Position numbers and translations under genes: made by a program. A stretch of DNA of 64,000 nt, from contig JAPYUT010000001.1 of assembly GCA_029940475.1 (NCBI GenBank), positions 34,788 to 98,787 on the forward strand. The letters run 5' to 3'. Of the stretch, positions 1 through 8,628 are shown piece by piece. The first letter of the stretch is position 1, and each line of letters opens with the position of its first letter. The DNA comes from Verrucomicrobiales bacterium (GTDB taxonomy: Bacteria; Verrucomicrobiota; Verrucomicrobiia; Verrucomicrobiales; DEV007). The notes under the pieces were generated by a model, which was not told the origin of the DNA, searched no databases, and saw only the letters and a list, made by a program, of their open reading frames with translations.

Positions 1-420
1 ACCTTTCCGTTGGGCTGCCGCTTTTCCGAGAAGATTGTCTTCCACGAGTTCTTTGCCGGGAATCCTGACCGGGGAGTTGCAAAATACTCGACACCGGCGG
101 GCATCTACCGGGAGGGCTGCGGGCTGGACAGCGTGACCATGTCCTGGGGGCACGATGAATACCTCTTCCACGTGGTCAAGGATCGCCTCCCCGAGCCGGC
201 GCTCTACATGATCCGTTACCATTCGTTTTATGCGGCTCACCGTGAGGGGGAATACGGAAGCCTGATGAACGATCGCGATCGGGAGATGTTTTCCTGGGTG
301 CGTGCCTTCAACCCCTATGACCTTTACACCAAGAGCGGGCAGCGGATGGATGTCGCGGCACTGCGCCCCTTTTATGAAGAGCTGATCAGCGAGTATCTTC
401 CGGGAGAACTGTCATGGTGA
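1..420 (+). CDS. Inositol oxygenase (MIOX), C-terminal part
   Basis: The reading frame is open from base 1, so this is the last ~139 residues of a gene that starts outside the window. The sequence follows the C-terminal half of animal and plant myo-inositol oxygenase closely: SWGHDEYLF, RYHSFY and NPYDLYTKS match the segments that supply iron ligands of the di-iron site (His, His and Asp in the mammalian enzyme). The family cleaves the myo-inositol ring with O2 to give D-glucuronate in the cytoplasm. The N-terminal HD-type ligands would lie upstream and cannot be checked. The stop overlaps the start of the following phosphodiesterase gene by 7 bases, suggesting one transcript. The family assignment is firm; activity is inferred. 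Confidence 0.93.
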   Translation, partial: TFPLGCRFSEKIVFHEFFAGNPDRGVAKYSTPAGIYREGCGLDSVTMSWGHDEYLFHVVKDRLPEPALYMIRYHSFYAAHREGEYGSLMNDRDREMFSWVRAFNPYDLYTKSGQRMDVAALRPFYEELISEYLPGELSW

Positions 421-1202
421 GGACCTTGTCGGCGGCCTGCTGCTGGATTTTATTGGCCTCATTCTGCGCTGCGGGTGAGCCCGCGCCGCTTGCCCGTGCC
501 CATGCGCACAATGATTACCGCCACGGGCGCCCGCTGCTTGATGCCCTTGCTCACGGTTTCTGCAGTGTCGAGGCGGATATCTTCCTGGTCGGCGGCAAGC
601 TGCTTGTCGGTCACGGGCGGGGCGAGCTCAAGGAAGAGCGAACCCTGCAGGCGCTTTACCTTGATCCCTTGCGGGAACGTGTGCGTGCCAATGGTGGACG
701 AGTCTATCACGGTGGGCCTGTTTTCACGCTGCTCATCGACATCAAGTCGGGCGGAGAGGCAACCTACCGTGCACTGGCCGGGGTGCTTTCTGCATATGCC
801 GGCATGTTGAGTGAAGTGCGTGGCGGCAAGTTCACTGAGCGTGCCGTTGCCGTGATCATCAGCGGCAACCGTGCCAGGGATGTCATTGCTGCGGACAACC
901 CGAGGTATGCGGGCATTGACGGTCGATTGGGGGATTTAACTTCAAAGGATCAGCCGCACCTGCTGCCGCTGATCAGTGACCGCTGGAGCAGTCACTTCAA
1001 GTGGCGGGGAGAGGGCGATTTTCCTGAAGCCGAACGCGCCAAGCTGCGCGGCATTGTCAAGCGCGCGCACGGTGCAGGACGGCGTGTGCGTTTCTGGGCC
1101 ACGCCTGAGAGGATTTCCATTTGGCGTGAATTGCGCGAGGCGGGTGTCGACCTGATCAATACTGATGATTTGCCGGGATTAAGCGAATTTCTCAGCCCCT
1201 GA
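414..1202 (+). CDS. Exported PI-PLC/GDPD-like phosphodiesterase
   Basis: 262 residues. An N-terminal hydrophobic segment ending near CAAGEP looks like a signal peptide, so the protein should act in the periplasm. AHAHNDY near the mature N-terminus, SVEADIFL and LLVGH are the active-site strands of the PLC-like TIM-barrel phosphodiesterase fold, in the subgroup that includes yeast AIM6-like proteins. LLIDIKSGG and the C-terminal INTDDL fit later barrel strands. A phosphodiester headgroup is the likely substrate; which one cannot be told. The ATG overlaps the end of the inositol oxygenase gene, so the two are probably translationally coupled. That makes a phosphoinositol or glycerophosphoinositol substrate attractive, but this is inference from context only. 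Confidence 0.8.
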   Translation: MVRTLSAACCWILLASFCAAGEPAPLARAHAHNDYRHGRPLLDALAHGFCSVEADIFLVGGKLLVGHGRGELKEERTLQALYLDPLRERVRANGGRVYHGGPVFTLLIDIKSGGEATYRALAGVLSAYAGMLSEVRGGKFTERAVAVIISGNRARDVIAADNPRYAGIDGRLGDLTSKDQPHLLPLISDRWSSHFKWRGEGDFPEAERAKLRGIVKRAHGAGRRVRFWATPERISIWRELREAGVDLINTDDLPGLSEFLSP

Positions 1203-1272
1203 TTGAAGGCAGGGATGAAGTCTCCGGTGAACCTGCAATGGGCTTGCTTATTGAACTTTTCCCTGATGGCAA

Positions 1273-2220
1273 TTACTTCCCCGCGGTGCTCCACTTGTGG
1301 TAGATATCCGCCACCTTTGAGCTTGCCTTGTCGCCGCCCAGGAAAACGAATGCGTAGCGGAAGCTGACCTCTTCGCCATCCTTAATAATCATGTCGCCGG
1401 TGCCTCTTTTCTTGCCCTGGAAATAGGAGTAACCGAAGGGGTTGGCGGCGATCAGGCCGTAGTCACGTGCGTGCCAGGTGGTCGGGTGACGCGGGTTGGT
1501 TGGATGATCAAAGATTCCCACCCCGACCGTTGATCCGTCGACTTTTCCCCAGTAGTAGAGCCACTTCGCCGCCTTGCCCCATACGCCTTTGCCCTCAACA
1601 CCGCTGTCGTTGACCGCCTTGCCGGTCGCCACTTTGCCCTGCAGCCTGAGTGCAGGATGGGTGCGGATACCCATTGAGCCCTCCTTGGTGTCACCGAACT
1701 TCACCTCACCGTGCGTTGCGCGCAGTGTCACGTGGTAATCAATGCCCCGTCCGCCGTCGGGCAGCGAGAAGAACCTGATCCGCGTGGTGTCAGAACACTG
1801 CACCTTGCCTTCATGACTGACCCACTCGTTTTCCGTGGCGATCTCGTCAGCCCCGGACTTGAGGAATTTCCTGTGCATGATTTTTCCCCTGTTCTTGCCG
1901 ATGTGCCAGAAGCTGATGCCGTTGACATCGCCATGGCTATACCACAGTGACTCGTGGTGGATATGGTCATGCGCCTCGCCCGGGGATTCCTTGCTGAAGG
2001 GATAATCGCGAACCATCCTCTTGCCCCCGGGCCCGGCAATGGGATAAAGCACCGGCTTGGCACGCTCCTTGCCGAAGAGGTAGGTGGTGAAGGCTTGCCC
2101 GTCGATGGTGACAGCGATGGCGTTTTCAGCCTTTGTCAGCTTTATCTCACCACCCTGTGCTGCTGTGAGTGCGGCTGTGAGGGCGAGAGTGGCAAGGATG
2201 TTCATTGGGTTTCGGGTCAT
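1273..2220 (-). CDS. Exported DUF6807 (PmoA-like) family protein
   Basis: 315 residues with a signal peptide (hydrophobic run ending TAAQG). The body matches the 'PmoA family'/DUF6807 proteins abundant in Planctomycetes and Verrucomicrobia: PVLYPIAGPGGKRMVRDYP, the His-rich HDHIHHESLWYSHGDVNG, and the C-terminal NPFGYSYFQG. Despite the name it is unrelated in any obvious way to a functional methane monooxygenase, and no catalytic role is established to my knowledge. Such proteins often occur beside sugar oxidoreductases and ThuA proteins, suggesting carbohydrate metabolism. A second in-frame ATG five codons downstream gives an equally good signal peptide. It converges with the phosphodiesterase gene across ~70 bases. 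Confidence 0.85.
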   Translation of the reverse strand: MTRNPMNILATLALTAALTAAQGGEIKLTKAENAIAVTIDGQAFTTYLFGKERAKPVLYPIAGPGGKRMVRDYPFSKESPGEAHDHIHHESLWYSHGDVNGISFWHIGKNRGKIMHRKFLKSGADEIATENEWVSHEGKVQCSDTTRIRFFSLPDGGRGIDYHVTLRATHGEVKFGDTKEGSMGIRTHPALRLQGKVATGKAVNDSGVEGKGVWGKAAKWLYYWGKVDGSTVGVGIFDHPTNPRHPTTWHARDYGLIAANPFGYSYFQGKKRGTGDMIIKDGEEVSFRYAFVFLGGDKASSKVADIYHKWSTAGK

Positions 2221-2350
2221 GGTCAGATTATTTTTTTAGCTGGCGGGAGGTGGCATGATGTCACGCAGATAATAGGGAATGCTATCGGAAATTAAGTAAT
2301 GAGCCAAGAGCCAACTGCAAATTTTTGACCCTTCCGGCTGGTAGGCTGAT

Positions 2351-2497
2351 TTAACGGGGCTGGACGGCGGGCGGGGATGCGGGTTCCCGGCGTTCATAGA
2401 TTGTATTGGAATTAAGCAGCCAGATGTAGACCAGGAGCGTGAACAGCGCGGCAAACAGGATGATGATGCTCAGCAGGCTGATCAGGTTTTTTATCAC
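2351..2497 (-). CDS. Possible small single-span membrane protein
   Basis: A 48-residue frame beginning at a GTG 10 bases after the rsmB stop. It encodes a short basic start, one strongly hydrophobic helix (LLSIIILFAALFTLLVYIWL) and a polar Pro/Arg tail ending PPAVQPR. No ATG is present and the Shine-Dalgarno signal is weak, so translation would rely on coupling to rsmB. The frame continues upstream into the 3' end of rsmB, but that part reads like out-of-frame coding sequence. I do not recognise a family. The clean transmembrane helix directly after an operon gene is the only support. Confidence 0.4.
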   Translation of the reverse strand: MIKNLISLLSIIILFAALFTLLVYIWLLNSNTIYERREPASPPAVQPR

Positions 2498-2507
2498 GTG
2501 CTTAACC

Positions 2508-3773
2508 CTAGTGGAGTTTTCCTTCTCCGGCAAACGGGCCGAGCAGGGCGGCATACGCGCCGTCATGCCGGGGGGAGGGCAGCAGCGAGAGCTCCTCAAG
2601 TTTTTTCAGTGACGGGAATTGTTCAATAATTCCGGTAACGACCCCGCTGTTTTCCTCAGGTTCAATACTGCAGGTGCTGTAGACCAGTTTACCGCCGGGT
2701 TTGAGCAAAGGCACAACAGCACGCACAAGGCGCGACTGCAGTTCTGCCATCTGTGCCGGGAACCCGGGCATCAGGCGCCACCTGGCATCAACCCGGCGGC
2801 GCAAGACCCCGGTGTTGGAGCAGGGGACGTCTATCAGGACACGGTCGAAGCTCTCCCTCAACTCTGCCAGCAACGCTCCTTCCCGCAGCAGGTCCAGGGT
2901 TGCTACCCTGACGTTGGTAACCGCCAGTCTGCGCAGGTTCTCGCGCAAGCGCTCACTGCGCGGGCCGGCAATATCAACAGCTACAATTTCCCCGGTATTT
3001 TCCATTGCCGCGGCAAGGATTGCGCTCTTTCCTCCCGGTGCTGCGCAGGCATCCAGCACGCGTTCACCGGGCTTGGGCGCGAGCAGGCCCGGGGCCAGCG
3101 CAGTGGCGGGATCCTGGGCATAGCAACGTCCGCAATCAAGGGCGTCCATGGGCAGGGTCTCAACCAGGTAAAACCCGGGATGGCCATCGACAGCCTGCGC
3201 CCCGCTTTGCTCAATGTCCTGTTTACTCAATCCGCCGCACAGCGGGTTTGAGCGCACTGTGAGTGCTGCCGGGGCGGCTGCGTTTGCGGCAATCTCTTCA
3301 GCAGGCTTCACCCCGAATTGCTGTTCCCAGCGCGTGTAGATATGCTCAGGCATTGAATAGCGCTGCGCCGGGGGGAGTGTTTCCGTGAGCGCCAGCAATT
3401 CATCCCTTTCGCGAACCGCCCGGCGCAACACCGCGTTGACCATGGCGCGGGCCCGGGGGCGGGCAAGATCGACCGTCTCGTTGACCGCCGCATGGTCGGG
3501 AACACGCATCAGGAGAATCTGGAACAGGCCAATCTCCAGCAGGCGCTGCTCATCACTGCCGATCTTGCCTTTGCGCAGCCTGTCGATCCAGGTTCCAAGC
3601 AGCGTCAGGTTGCGGATGATGCCCAGGGTAATGTTCTGGACAAACGCGCGGTCGCGTGATTCAAGTCCGGCCTGCATGCAGCGGCGGTCAATGATGGCAT
3701 CAATGAACGCGGTGGATTCCTCCCAGTCACGCAGGATGGCAGCGCATGTGCGCCGGGTTTGCTTGCTGGACAT
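2508..3773 (-). CDS. rsmB: 16S rRNA (cytosine-967-C5)-methyltransferase RsmB
   Basis: 421 residues. The N-terminal ~130 residues form the NusB-like RNA-binding domain (SRDRAFVQNITLGIIRN, HAAVNETVDLAR). The C-terminal half is the m5C methyltransferase: SAM motif I LDACAAPGGKSA, motif IV with DVPCSNTGVLRRR, and motif VI VYSTCSIEPEEN with the catalytic TC cysteine. Length and order match the family. The enzyme methylates C967 of 16S rRNA in the cytoplasm. It lies downstream of ugd on the same strand with a 54-base gap and has its own ATG. Confidence 0.95.
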   Translation of the reverse strand: MSSKQTRRTCAAILRDWEESTAFIDAIIDRRCMQAGLESRDRAFVQNITLGIIRNLTLLGTWIDRLRKGKIGSDEQRLLEIGLFQILLMRVPDHAAVNETVDLARPRARAMVNAVLRRAVRERDELLALTETLPPAQRYSMPEHIYTRWEQQFGVKPAEEIAANAAAPAALTVRSNPLCGGLSKQDIEQSGAQAVDGHPGFYLVETLPMDALDCGRCYAQDPATALAPGLLAPKPGERVLDACAAPGGKSAILAAAMENTGEIVAVDIAGPRSERLRENLRRLAVTNVRVATLDLLREGALLAELRESFDRVLIDVPCSNTGVLRRRVDARWRLMPGFPAQMAELQSRLVRAVVPLLKPGGKLVYSTCSIEPEENSGVVTGIIEQFPSLKKLEELSLLPSPRHDGAYAALLGPFAGEGKLH

Positions 3774-3827
3774 TGCTTAATTATAAATGACCCGCTGTAA
3801 GCGGGGTAAACCGGGGAGGAAGGAGGT

Positions 3828-5135
3828 TCAGGCCGATGATCCCCTGCCGATACCGTTGTAGCTGAATCCGATCTTGCGCATGGTTTCCGGGTTCAGCAGG
3901 TTGCGACCGTCGAATATCAGCGGTGTGGCCATCTTGCTTTTAACCACTTCGAAGTCGACTGCGGCGAACTCCGGCCAGTCAGTGGCGATGACCAGGGCCT
4001 CCGCGCCTTCCGTTGCGGCGAGTGCCGAGTCGGCATAACCGAGTTTGTCCCCGACCGGGTGCAGGCGGGCGTTGGCCATTCCCTTTGGGTCATATGCAGT
4101 GACTTCCGCATTCTCGGCGATGAGCTTCTCGGCGAGCTTGATGGCAACAGATTCGCGGGTGTCATCGGTGTCGGGTTTAAAGGTCAGCCCCCAGAGTGCA
4201 ATTTTCTTTTCCTGCAGAACCCATAGTTTCTCGCGGATCAAGTCAACGAACCGGTCGAGTTGCCGGCGGTTAATGACCTCGACCTCCTTAAGCAGGTTGA
4301 AGGGCACCCCCAGTTGTTCACTGATGGCAATGAATGCCGCGACATCTTTCGGGAAACATGAACCACCGTAGCCGATGCCTGCATTGAGGAAGTGAGGCCC
4401 GATACGCTTGTCACTGCCGATGCCCTCCGCGACCTTGTCAACATCGGCTCCGCTCCGTTCGCAGATTGAGGCAATGGCGTTGATATAGGATATTTTCAGG
4501 GCGAGAAAGGAGTTTGCGGCATGCTTGATGAGCTCCGCGCTGTTGATGTCGGTAACCAGGACCGGGGCACTGAATGGCTCATAGAGTTCTTGCATGTAGC
4601 CCAGGGCCCGGTCGCTGCTTGCCCCGATCACGATACGGTCGGGATTCATCAGGTCGTCAACGGCGCATCCCTCGCGCAGGAATTCAGGATTACTGACAAT
4701 GTCGAATTCGACACCTTCCTTGGCATAACGCCGAACCGTGTCAGCGACCTTTTCCCCCGTCTTTACCGGCACAGTGCTCTTGTCGACAATCACCCGGTAG
4801 TCCTTGAGGACGGCGGCAATCTCCCTTGCAACCTTCTCTATGAAGCTCAGGTCCACGCTGCCGTCAGGCTGTGGCGGGGTGGGGACGGCGATGAAGACGA
4901 TATCACCGTGATCCACGCCCTCCTCAGTACTGGTGGTGAAACGCAGGCGGCCGGACTTGACATTGCGTTCTACAATTTGCTCAAGTCCCGGTTCATAGAT
5001 CGGGATGCGGCCGGCAAGCAGAGACGCGATCTTTGCCGGGTCGTTATCAACGCAGGTCACCTGGTGCCCGTTTTCAGCAAAGCAGGCGCCGGTAGTGAGG
5101 CCGACGTAACCGGATCCGATAATGGAAACCTTCAT
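3828..5135 (-). CDS. ugd: UDP-glucose 6-dehydrogenase
   Basis: 435 residues. The N-terminal Rossmann motif GSGYVGLTTGACFAENGH, FIAVPTPPQPDG, the substrate-binding NPEFLREGCAVDD, and the catalytic cysteine in GYGGSCFPKD are all present; the C-terminal domain has LWGLTFKPDTDDTRES. The enzyme oxidises UDP-glucose to UDP-glucuronate with two NAD+, supplying acidic sugars for exopolysaccharide or LPS. The length equals the usual bacterial single-domain-pair form. It is flanked by lptD upstream and rsmB downstream, fitting an envelope-related context. Confidence 0.96.
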   Translation of the reverse strand: MKVSIIGSGYVGLTTGACFAENGHQVTCVDNDPAKIASLLAGRIPIYEPGLEQIVERNVKSGRLRFTTSTEEGVDHGDIVFIAVPTPPQPDGSVDLSFIEKVAREIAAVLKDYRVIVDKSTVPVKTGEKVADTVRRYAKEGVEFDIVSNPEFLREGCAVDDLMNPDRIVIGASSDRALGYMQELYEPFSAPVLVTDINSAELIKHAANSFLALKISYINAIASICERSGADVDKVAEGIGSDKRIGPHFLNAGIGYGGSCFPKDVAAFIAISEQLGVPFNLLKEVEVINRRQLDRFVDLIREKLWVLQEKKIALWGLTFKPDTDDTRESVAIKLAEKLIAENAEVTAYDPKGMANARLHPVGDKLGYADSALAATEGAEALVIATDWPEFAAVDFEVVKSKMATPLIFDGRNLLNPETMRKIGFSYNGIGRGSSA

Positions 5136-5252
5136 TGGTGAAAAATTGTATTGCGGTGCAGGGTCATTGAAGGCGGGCAGCGATTCACCAAGTTAAAGGA
5201 ACTGGTATTCAGCGTGAAAATACGATCAGACACGCGCGGGAATGGTCTTGGA

Positions 5253-7613
5253 TTAATGGGAAGGTGTAAGACCGACGGGAATACTGAGAGAAGGAAGATC
5301 CTTAAGAGTGAGCGTCAGGACAATTCCAAATTCATCACTGCCCGAGCGATGATCGGCGATCAGCGCCCCGAGGCCCGCCGTCCAGCTGTTCAGGTCGTAA
5401 TGCACGGTATACTGCTGATACTCGAGGGTGCCATCGTCAAACTCGTAGCGTTGACGGGCACTGAGTCCCCATCTGTCACTGAGACGGTAATAGGCACGGA
5501 AGTCGAGCAGGTTGGAGTTTTCAAACAGCGGGTGATCCTGCAGATACCGGTGACTGACTATAAACTCAAATTTGTCAGTGGGCATGAAGGCAAGATGGGT
5601 ATTGTGCTCGGTGTAATCAAAGGGTTCATCAGCAAATATGGGCAGTCCAACCTCGTGACTCAGCGACACCCAGTGCACAGGTTTAAAGGTGACAGAATTG
5701 TAGACATTGGAGAAGTCACGGTCATACTCGGGATCCTTGAGGTAGGCATCAAAATAAGTGTTTAGCTCAAGCCATGTGTGGGCAGCGCCATCACGCCTGG
5801 TCTGGAACCGTTGAGAGATCCCGGGACGAATGATGTTCCAGTCGGTAATGCTGTCAGTGGCAGTGAAGTGGGCAAGGTCAATTGGGCGCAGCCTGGTGCT
5901 CGGGATGAGACGGTCAATTTTCCCGATGTCGGAGTTGAGTTCCTCAGAGGCGACGAAGGAATAGTTCACGTAGGGCTGGACGATGTGCCTGATACCTTTT
6001 ATTCCAAGCCCGGGCAGGTTGAAATTGGCGTAGTCTCTTGAAACCTTGAATGAGGTGTCCAGGCCCAGGTGGACTGCAGTGCGGGTGTCGGATTCACTGC
6101 CGCCCTCAACATTGGTGTAGGAGGTGGCCCGGAAACCGGCGCGCGGATTGACATTCAGCCAGCCGAAGTATTTCCGGGGTGAGGATAGCTGGTGATAGCT
6201 ATCAAGTCGCGTGAAGCCGGGTTCATCGTTGGTAAGTGTTTTCAGCTGCCCGAGCATGCTTTCCGCTTCAACCAGGCTGAGTTCGCGAATACGCCGGGGT
6301 TGTCCGTCCGGCAATCCGGCAACCCTGGCCTCGAGTTTATCGATTTCTGCCAGCATGCGCTCGCGTTCAATGGCACCGAGTTTTTCCCTGTAGATTCCGG
6401 CACTGGTTGCACCGGTATAGAACAGCCCGGTTTTGCCAATCGGCTGGGTGGTGAAATCCAGTGCCAGTTCCGGCAGGTGGGTGGTAGTGCGGTAGAAATC
6501 GTTTGCCCGGAAGCGGGCCCACAGGCTTGCGCTGCCGCGCGGGAAGATCTTTTGCAGGCTGATCAGGTTGTCCGGCTGCGGGTTGATACGGTATTCGTCC
6601 GGGAAGAAATCCTCGTAGAAGAATGCGTCGCTGATCTTGTTGATGTCGAAGTCAAGAAACAGGGTGTTGTCCTCGGGACCGGGCAGGTAAATGCGGTGCT
6701 GGAGGTTAAGCCGGTAACGGTCGGGGTCGATTTGCGTCTTGCGGCGACGCTTGTTGTGGGTTTCGGACGGGTCATTGTCGTTGGCATAGTAGACCTTGAG
6801 GTTTCCGAAGTGCTTGTTTTCACGTTCACTGATCAGCTTCAGGTCGACACCTCCCGCAACACCCCGGGTGGACCTGAGATCAAGGTGGTAGGTGGCGAGG
6901 GTGTGCTCGCCGAGCATCATCCCATAGCGGTTGAGCAGGAAGGCTCCCCAGTTACTGCGGAAACCGGGAACAAAGTGATAGCCCTGCTCGGCATCCAGGG
7001 GTTGTGAGAGATACGGCAGCCAGAAAACCGGGGTATTGCCGGCGTAAACTGTCATGTTCCTGAAAATGATGCGTTGCTGGTGCCTCGGGCGATCGAGCCC
7101 GATGATGTCTATTTTCTTGGCCTTGATCCTGTAGTTTGGAGTGGCGCTGTCATGCGTGGTGAACACCGATGATGTCATCGATATATTGTCCATTTGCTTG
7201 AGTTGCGTGTCGAAGGAGTCTGATTCGTAGAAGAGTGGAGCCTTGCCACTCTTCAGGTGGTTTGCGGTGATCTTGCCGGTATTGATGTTGTAGATGACCG
7301 CGTTGCCCTTGTAGGCCAGATTGCCCTTGTAGATGGAGACCTCATTCTCGGCGTGAATATCGCCACTTGAGATATGATATTCGGCTTTACCCGCCAGGAT
7401 TTCGGTATCGCCGTAGTTAATGTGGACATTGCCCCTGGCGGTGGCGATCCCGGAATCGTGATCGTAGTCCGTTTCATCGCTATCAATATTGATTGTCTCA
7501 CCCGGTTTTACCCCGATTGGCTCCACCTGAGCCTGGGTGGCAGCTACCGCGTGGAAATAAAAAGCACAAACTATTGATAGTAAGCGCATTAAGCGATATT
7601 TGGATTTAATCAC
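5253..7613 (-). CDS. lptD: LPS-assembly outer-membrane protein LptD
   Basis: 786 residues, the same size class as E. coli LptD. A signal peptide ends near AATQAQ. The next ~130 residues form the OstA/LptA-like beta-jellyroll (IDSDETDYDHDSGIATARGN, YKGNLAYKGNAVIYN), followed by a conserved LptD segment (TPVFWLPYLSQPLD) and a long beta-barrel domain with alternating aromatic strands to the C-terminus. It would insert LPS into the outer leaflet. I see no cysteine in the mature part, so the disulfide-controlled maturation known in E. coli cannot apply. The first possible start is a GTG; an ATG eight codons later also gives a plausible signal peptide. The ~200 AT-rich bases upstream probably hold its promoter. 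Confidence 0.93.
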   Translation of the reverse strand: MIKSKYRLMRLLSIVCAFYFHAVAATQAQVEPIGVKPGETINIDSDETDYDHDSGIATARGNVHINYGDTEILAGKAEYHISSGDIHAENEVSIYKGNLAYKGNAVIYNINTGKITANHLKSGKAPLFYESDSFDTQLKQMDNISMTSSVFTTHDSATPNYRIKAKKIDIIGLDRPRHQQRIIFRNMTVYAGNTPVFWLPYLSQPLDAEQGYHFVPGFRSNWGAFLLNRYGMMLGEHTLATYHLDLRSTRGVAGGVDLKLISERENKHFGNLKVYYANDNDPSETHNKRRRKTQIDPDRYRLNLQHRIYLPGPEDNTLFLDFDINKISDAFFYEDFFPDEYRINPQPDNLISLQKIFPRGSASLWARFRANDFYRTTTHLPELALDFTTQPIGKTGLFYTGATSAGIYREKLGAIERERMLAEIDKLEARVAGLPDGQPRRIRELSLVEAESMLGQLKTLTNDEPGFTRLDSYHQLSSPRKYFGWLNVNPRAGFRATSYTNVEGGSESDTRTAVHLGLDTSFKVSRDYANFNLPGLGIKGIRHIVQPYVNYSFVASEELNSDIGKIDRLIPSTRLRPIDLAHFTATDSITDWNIIRPGISQRFQTRRDGAAHTWLELNTYFDAYLKDPEYDRDFSNVYNSVTFKPVHWVSLSHEVGLPIFADEPFDYTEHNTHLAFMPTDKFEFIVSHRYLQDHPLFENSNLLDFRAYYRLSDRWGLSARQRYEFDDGTLEYQQYTVHYDLNSWTAGLGALIADHRSGSDEFGIVLTLTLKDLPSLSIPVGLTPSH

Positions 7614-7819
7614 TAAACGTAAAATGACCGCAAAGATTCAATGTAAACTAGACGAATTTGTGCCTAGAGTAAAACTAATTGGAATTTTACTTTTATTTCC
7701 TGTAAATCCTTTAAATTATAATAAATATAGGCTAAAAATCCTGATTTCATGGCCATCAAACTGCTTGATGATCACTGTTTTTCCCCTCATTGCAGGGGGT
7801 TGCGGGCTCTGGAGTTGCT
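7614..7819. promoter_or_regulatory. AT-rich intergenic region upstream of lptD
   Basis: About 200 bases between the lpxA stop and the lptD start, clearly richer in A+T than the flanking coding sequence, especially 7660-7750. This fits a promoter for lptD separate from the ispB-lpxA transcript. I cannot single out a confident -35/-10 pair, and there is no terminator with a T-run after lpxA, only a weak stem around 7756-7775. Confidence 0.4.
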
Positions 7820-8611
7820 TTAACCGGATTTCGGAAAACAAACCCCTTTACGGCTTGGGTTTCCAAGGGCCTGAAGAAAGAGCCGGGCACAGGGTCCCCA
7901 CTCTTCATTCTGCAGTTCTGCAACAGCCGCACGCAGTGGCAATTTTCCACGGAAGGCACCGCGATAGGCGTGTTTGAGCTCGGCACGGGTTTCAGCGCTC
8001 AGCCCGGCACGGCGCAACCCGATGACATTAAGCCCCACCAGGCGGTTGAGGCTGCTGGCAACGCAGTAAGGCGGTATGTCCTTGCTGATGGCACTGTTGC
8101 CCTGCGTCATGCACAGCTCACCGAGATGAATGAACTGGTGGAATCCGGACCCGCCGCCGAGGAAGGTTTTGTCGCCAACACTCACATGTCCGGCCAGCAG
8201 ACAGTTATTGGCGATAATGTTGTCATTGCCGATTGTCACGTCATGGCCCAGGTGACTTCCTGCCATGAGGAAGTTGTCATTACCGATACTTGTCCATCCC
8301 TGCTCGGAGGCGCTGCGGTGAATGGTGACGTGTTCGCGCAGGTTGTTGTTGCTGCCGATGCGCACGCCGCTCTCGCACTTGTTATCGAAGTCGAGGTCCT
8401 GTGGATCTCCTCCAATGACGGCTGCGTGGCCGATGCAGCTGCCCGGTCCAACCTCGACCTTGCCGCACAGCTGGGCATGTGCCGCGATCCTGCACCCGGT
8501 GCCGATCCTGGCGGTTGCTGAGATAATCGCGTAGGCACCGATTTCAACTCCATCATCCAGCTCGGCACCCTTTTCAATGATGGCGGTGTCGTGAATCATG
8601 GGCATCCGCAT
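7820..8611 (-). CDS. lpxA: Acyl-ACP--UDP-N-acetylglucosamine O-acyltransferase
   Basis: 263 residues made of left-handed beta-helix hexapeptide repeats, then a helical C-terminal part. DLDFDNKCESGVRIGSNN, LREHVTIHR and NDNFLMAGSHLGHDVTIGN align with E. coli LpxA; the catalytic His is the one in GHD. The enzyme starts lipid A synthesis by acylating UDP-GlcNAc in the cytoplasm. Only 17 bases separate it from the prenyl synthase upstream, so they are probably co-transcribed. The start could also be the ATG four codons in (MIHDTAIIEKG), which matches the family N-terminus better. With lptD next door it marks an LPS-bearing organism. Confidence 0.94.
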   Translation of the reverse strand: MRMPMIHDTAIIEKGAELDDGVEIGAYAIISATARIGTGCRIAAHAQLCGKVEVGPGSCIGHAAVIGGDPQDLDFDNKCESGVRIGSNNNLREHVTIHRSASEQGWTSIGNDNFLMAGSHLGHDVTIGNDNIIANNCLLAGHVSVGDKTFLGGGSGFHQFIHLGELCMTQGNSAISKDIPPYCVASSLNRLVGLNVIGLRRAGLSAETRAELKHAYRGAFRGKLPLRAAVAELQNEEWGPCARLFLQALGNPSRKGVCFPKSG

Positions 8612-8628
8612 TACCAGCGGCAGGCATT

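Noticed and set aside
5135..5191. TTGGTGAA...TTCACCAA inverted repeat upstream of ugd
   Set aside because: The spacer of about 41 bases is long and there is no supporting context; probably chance.
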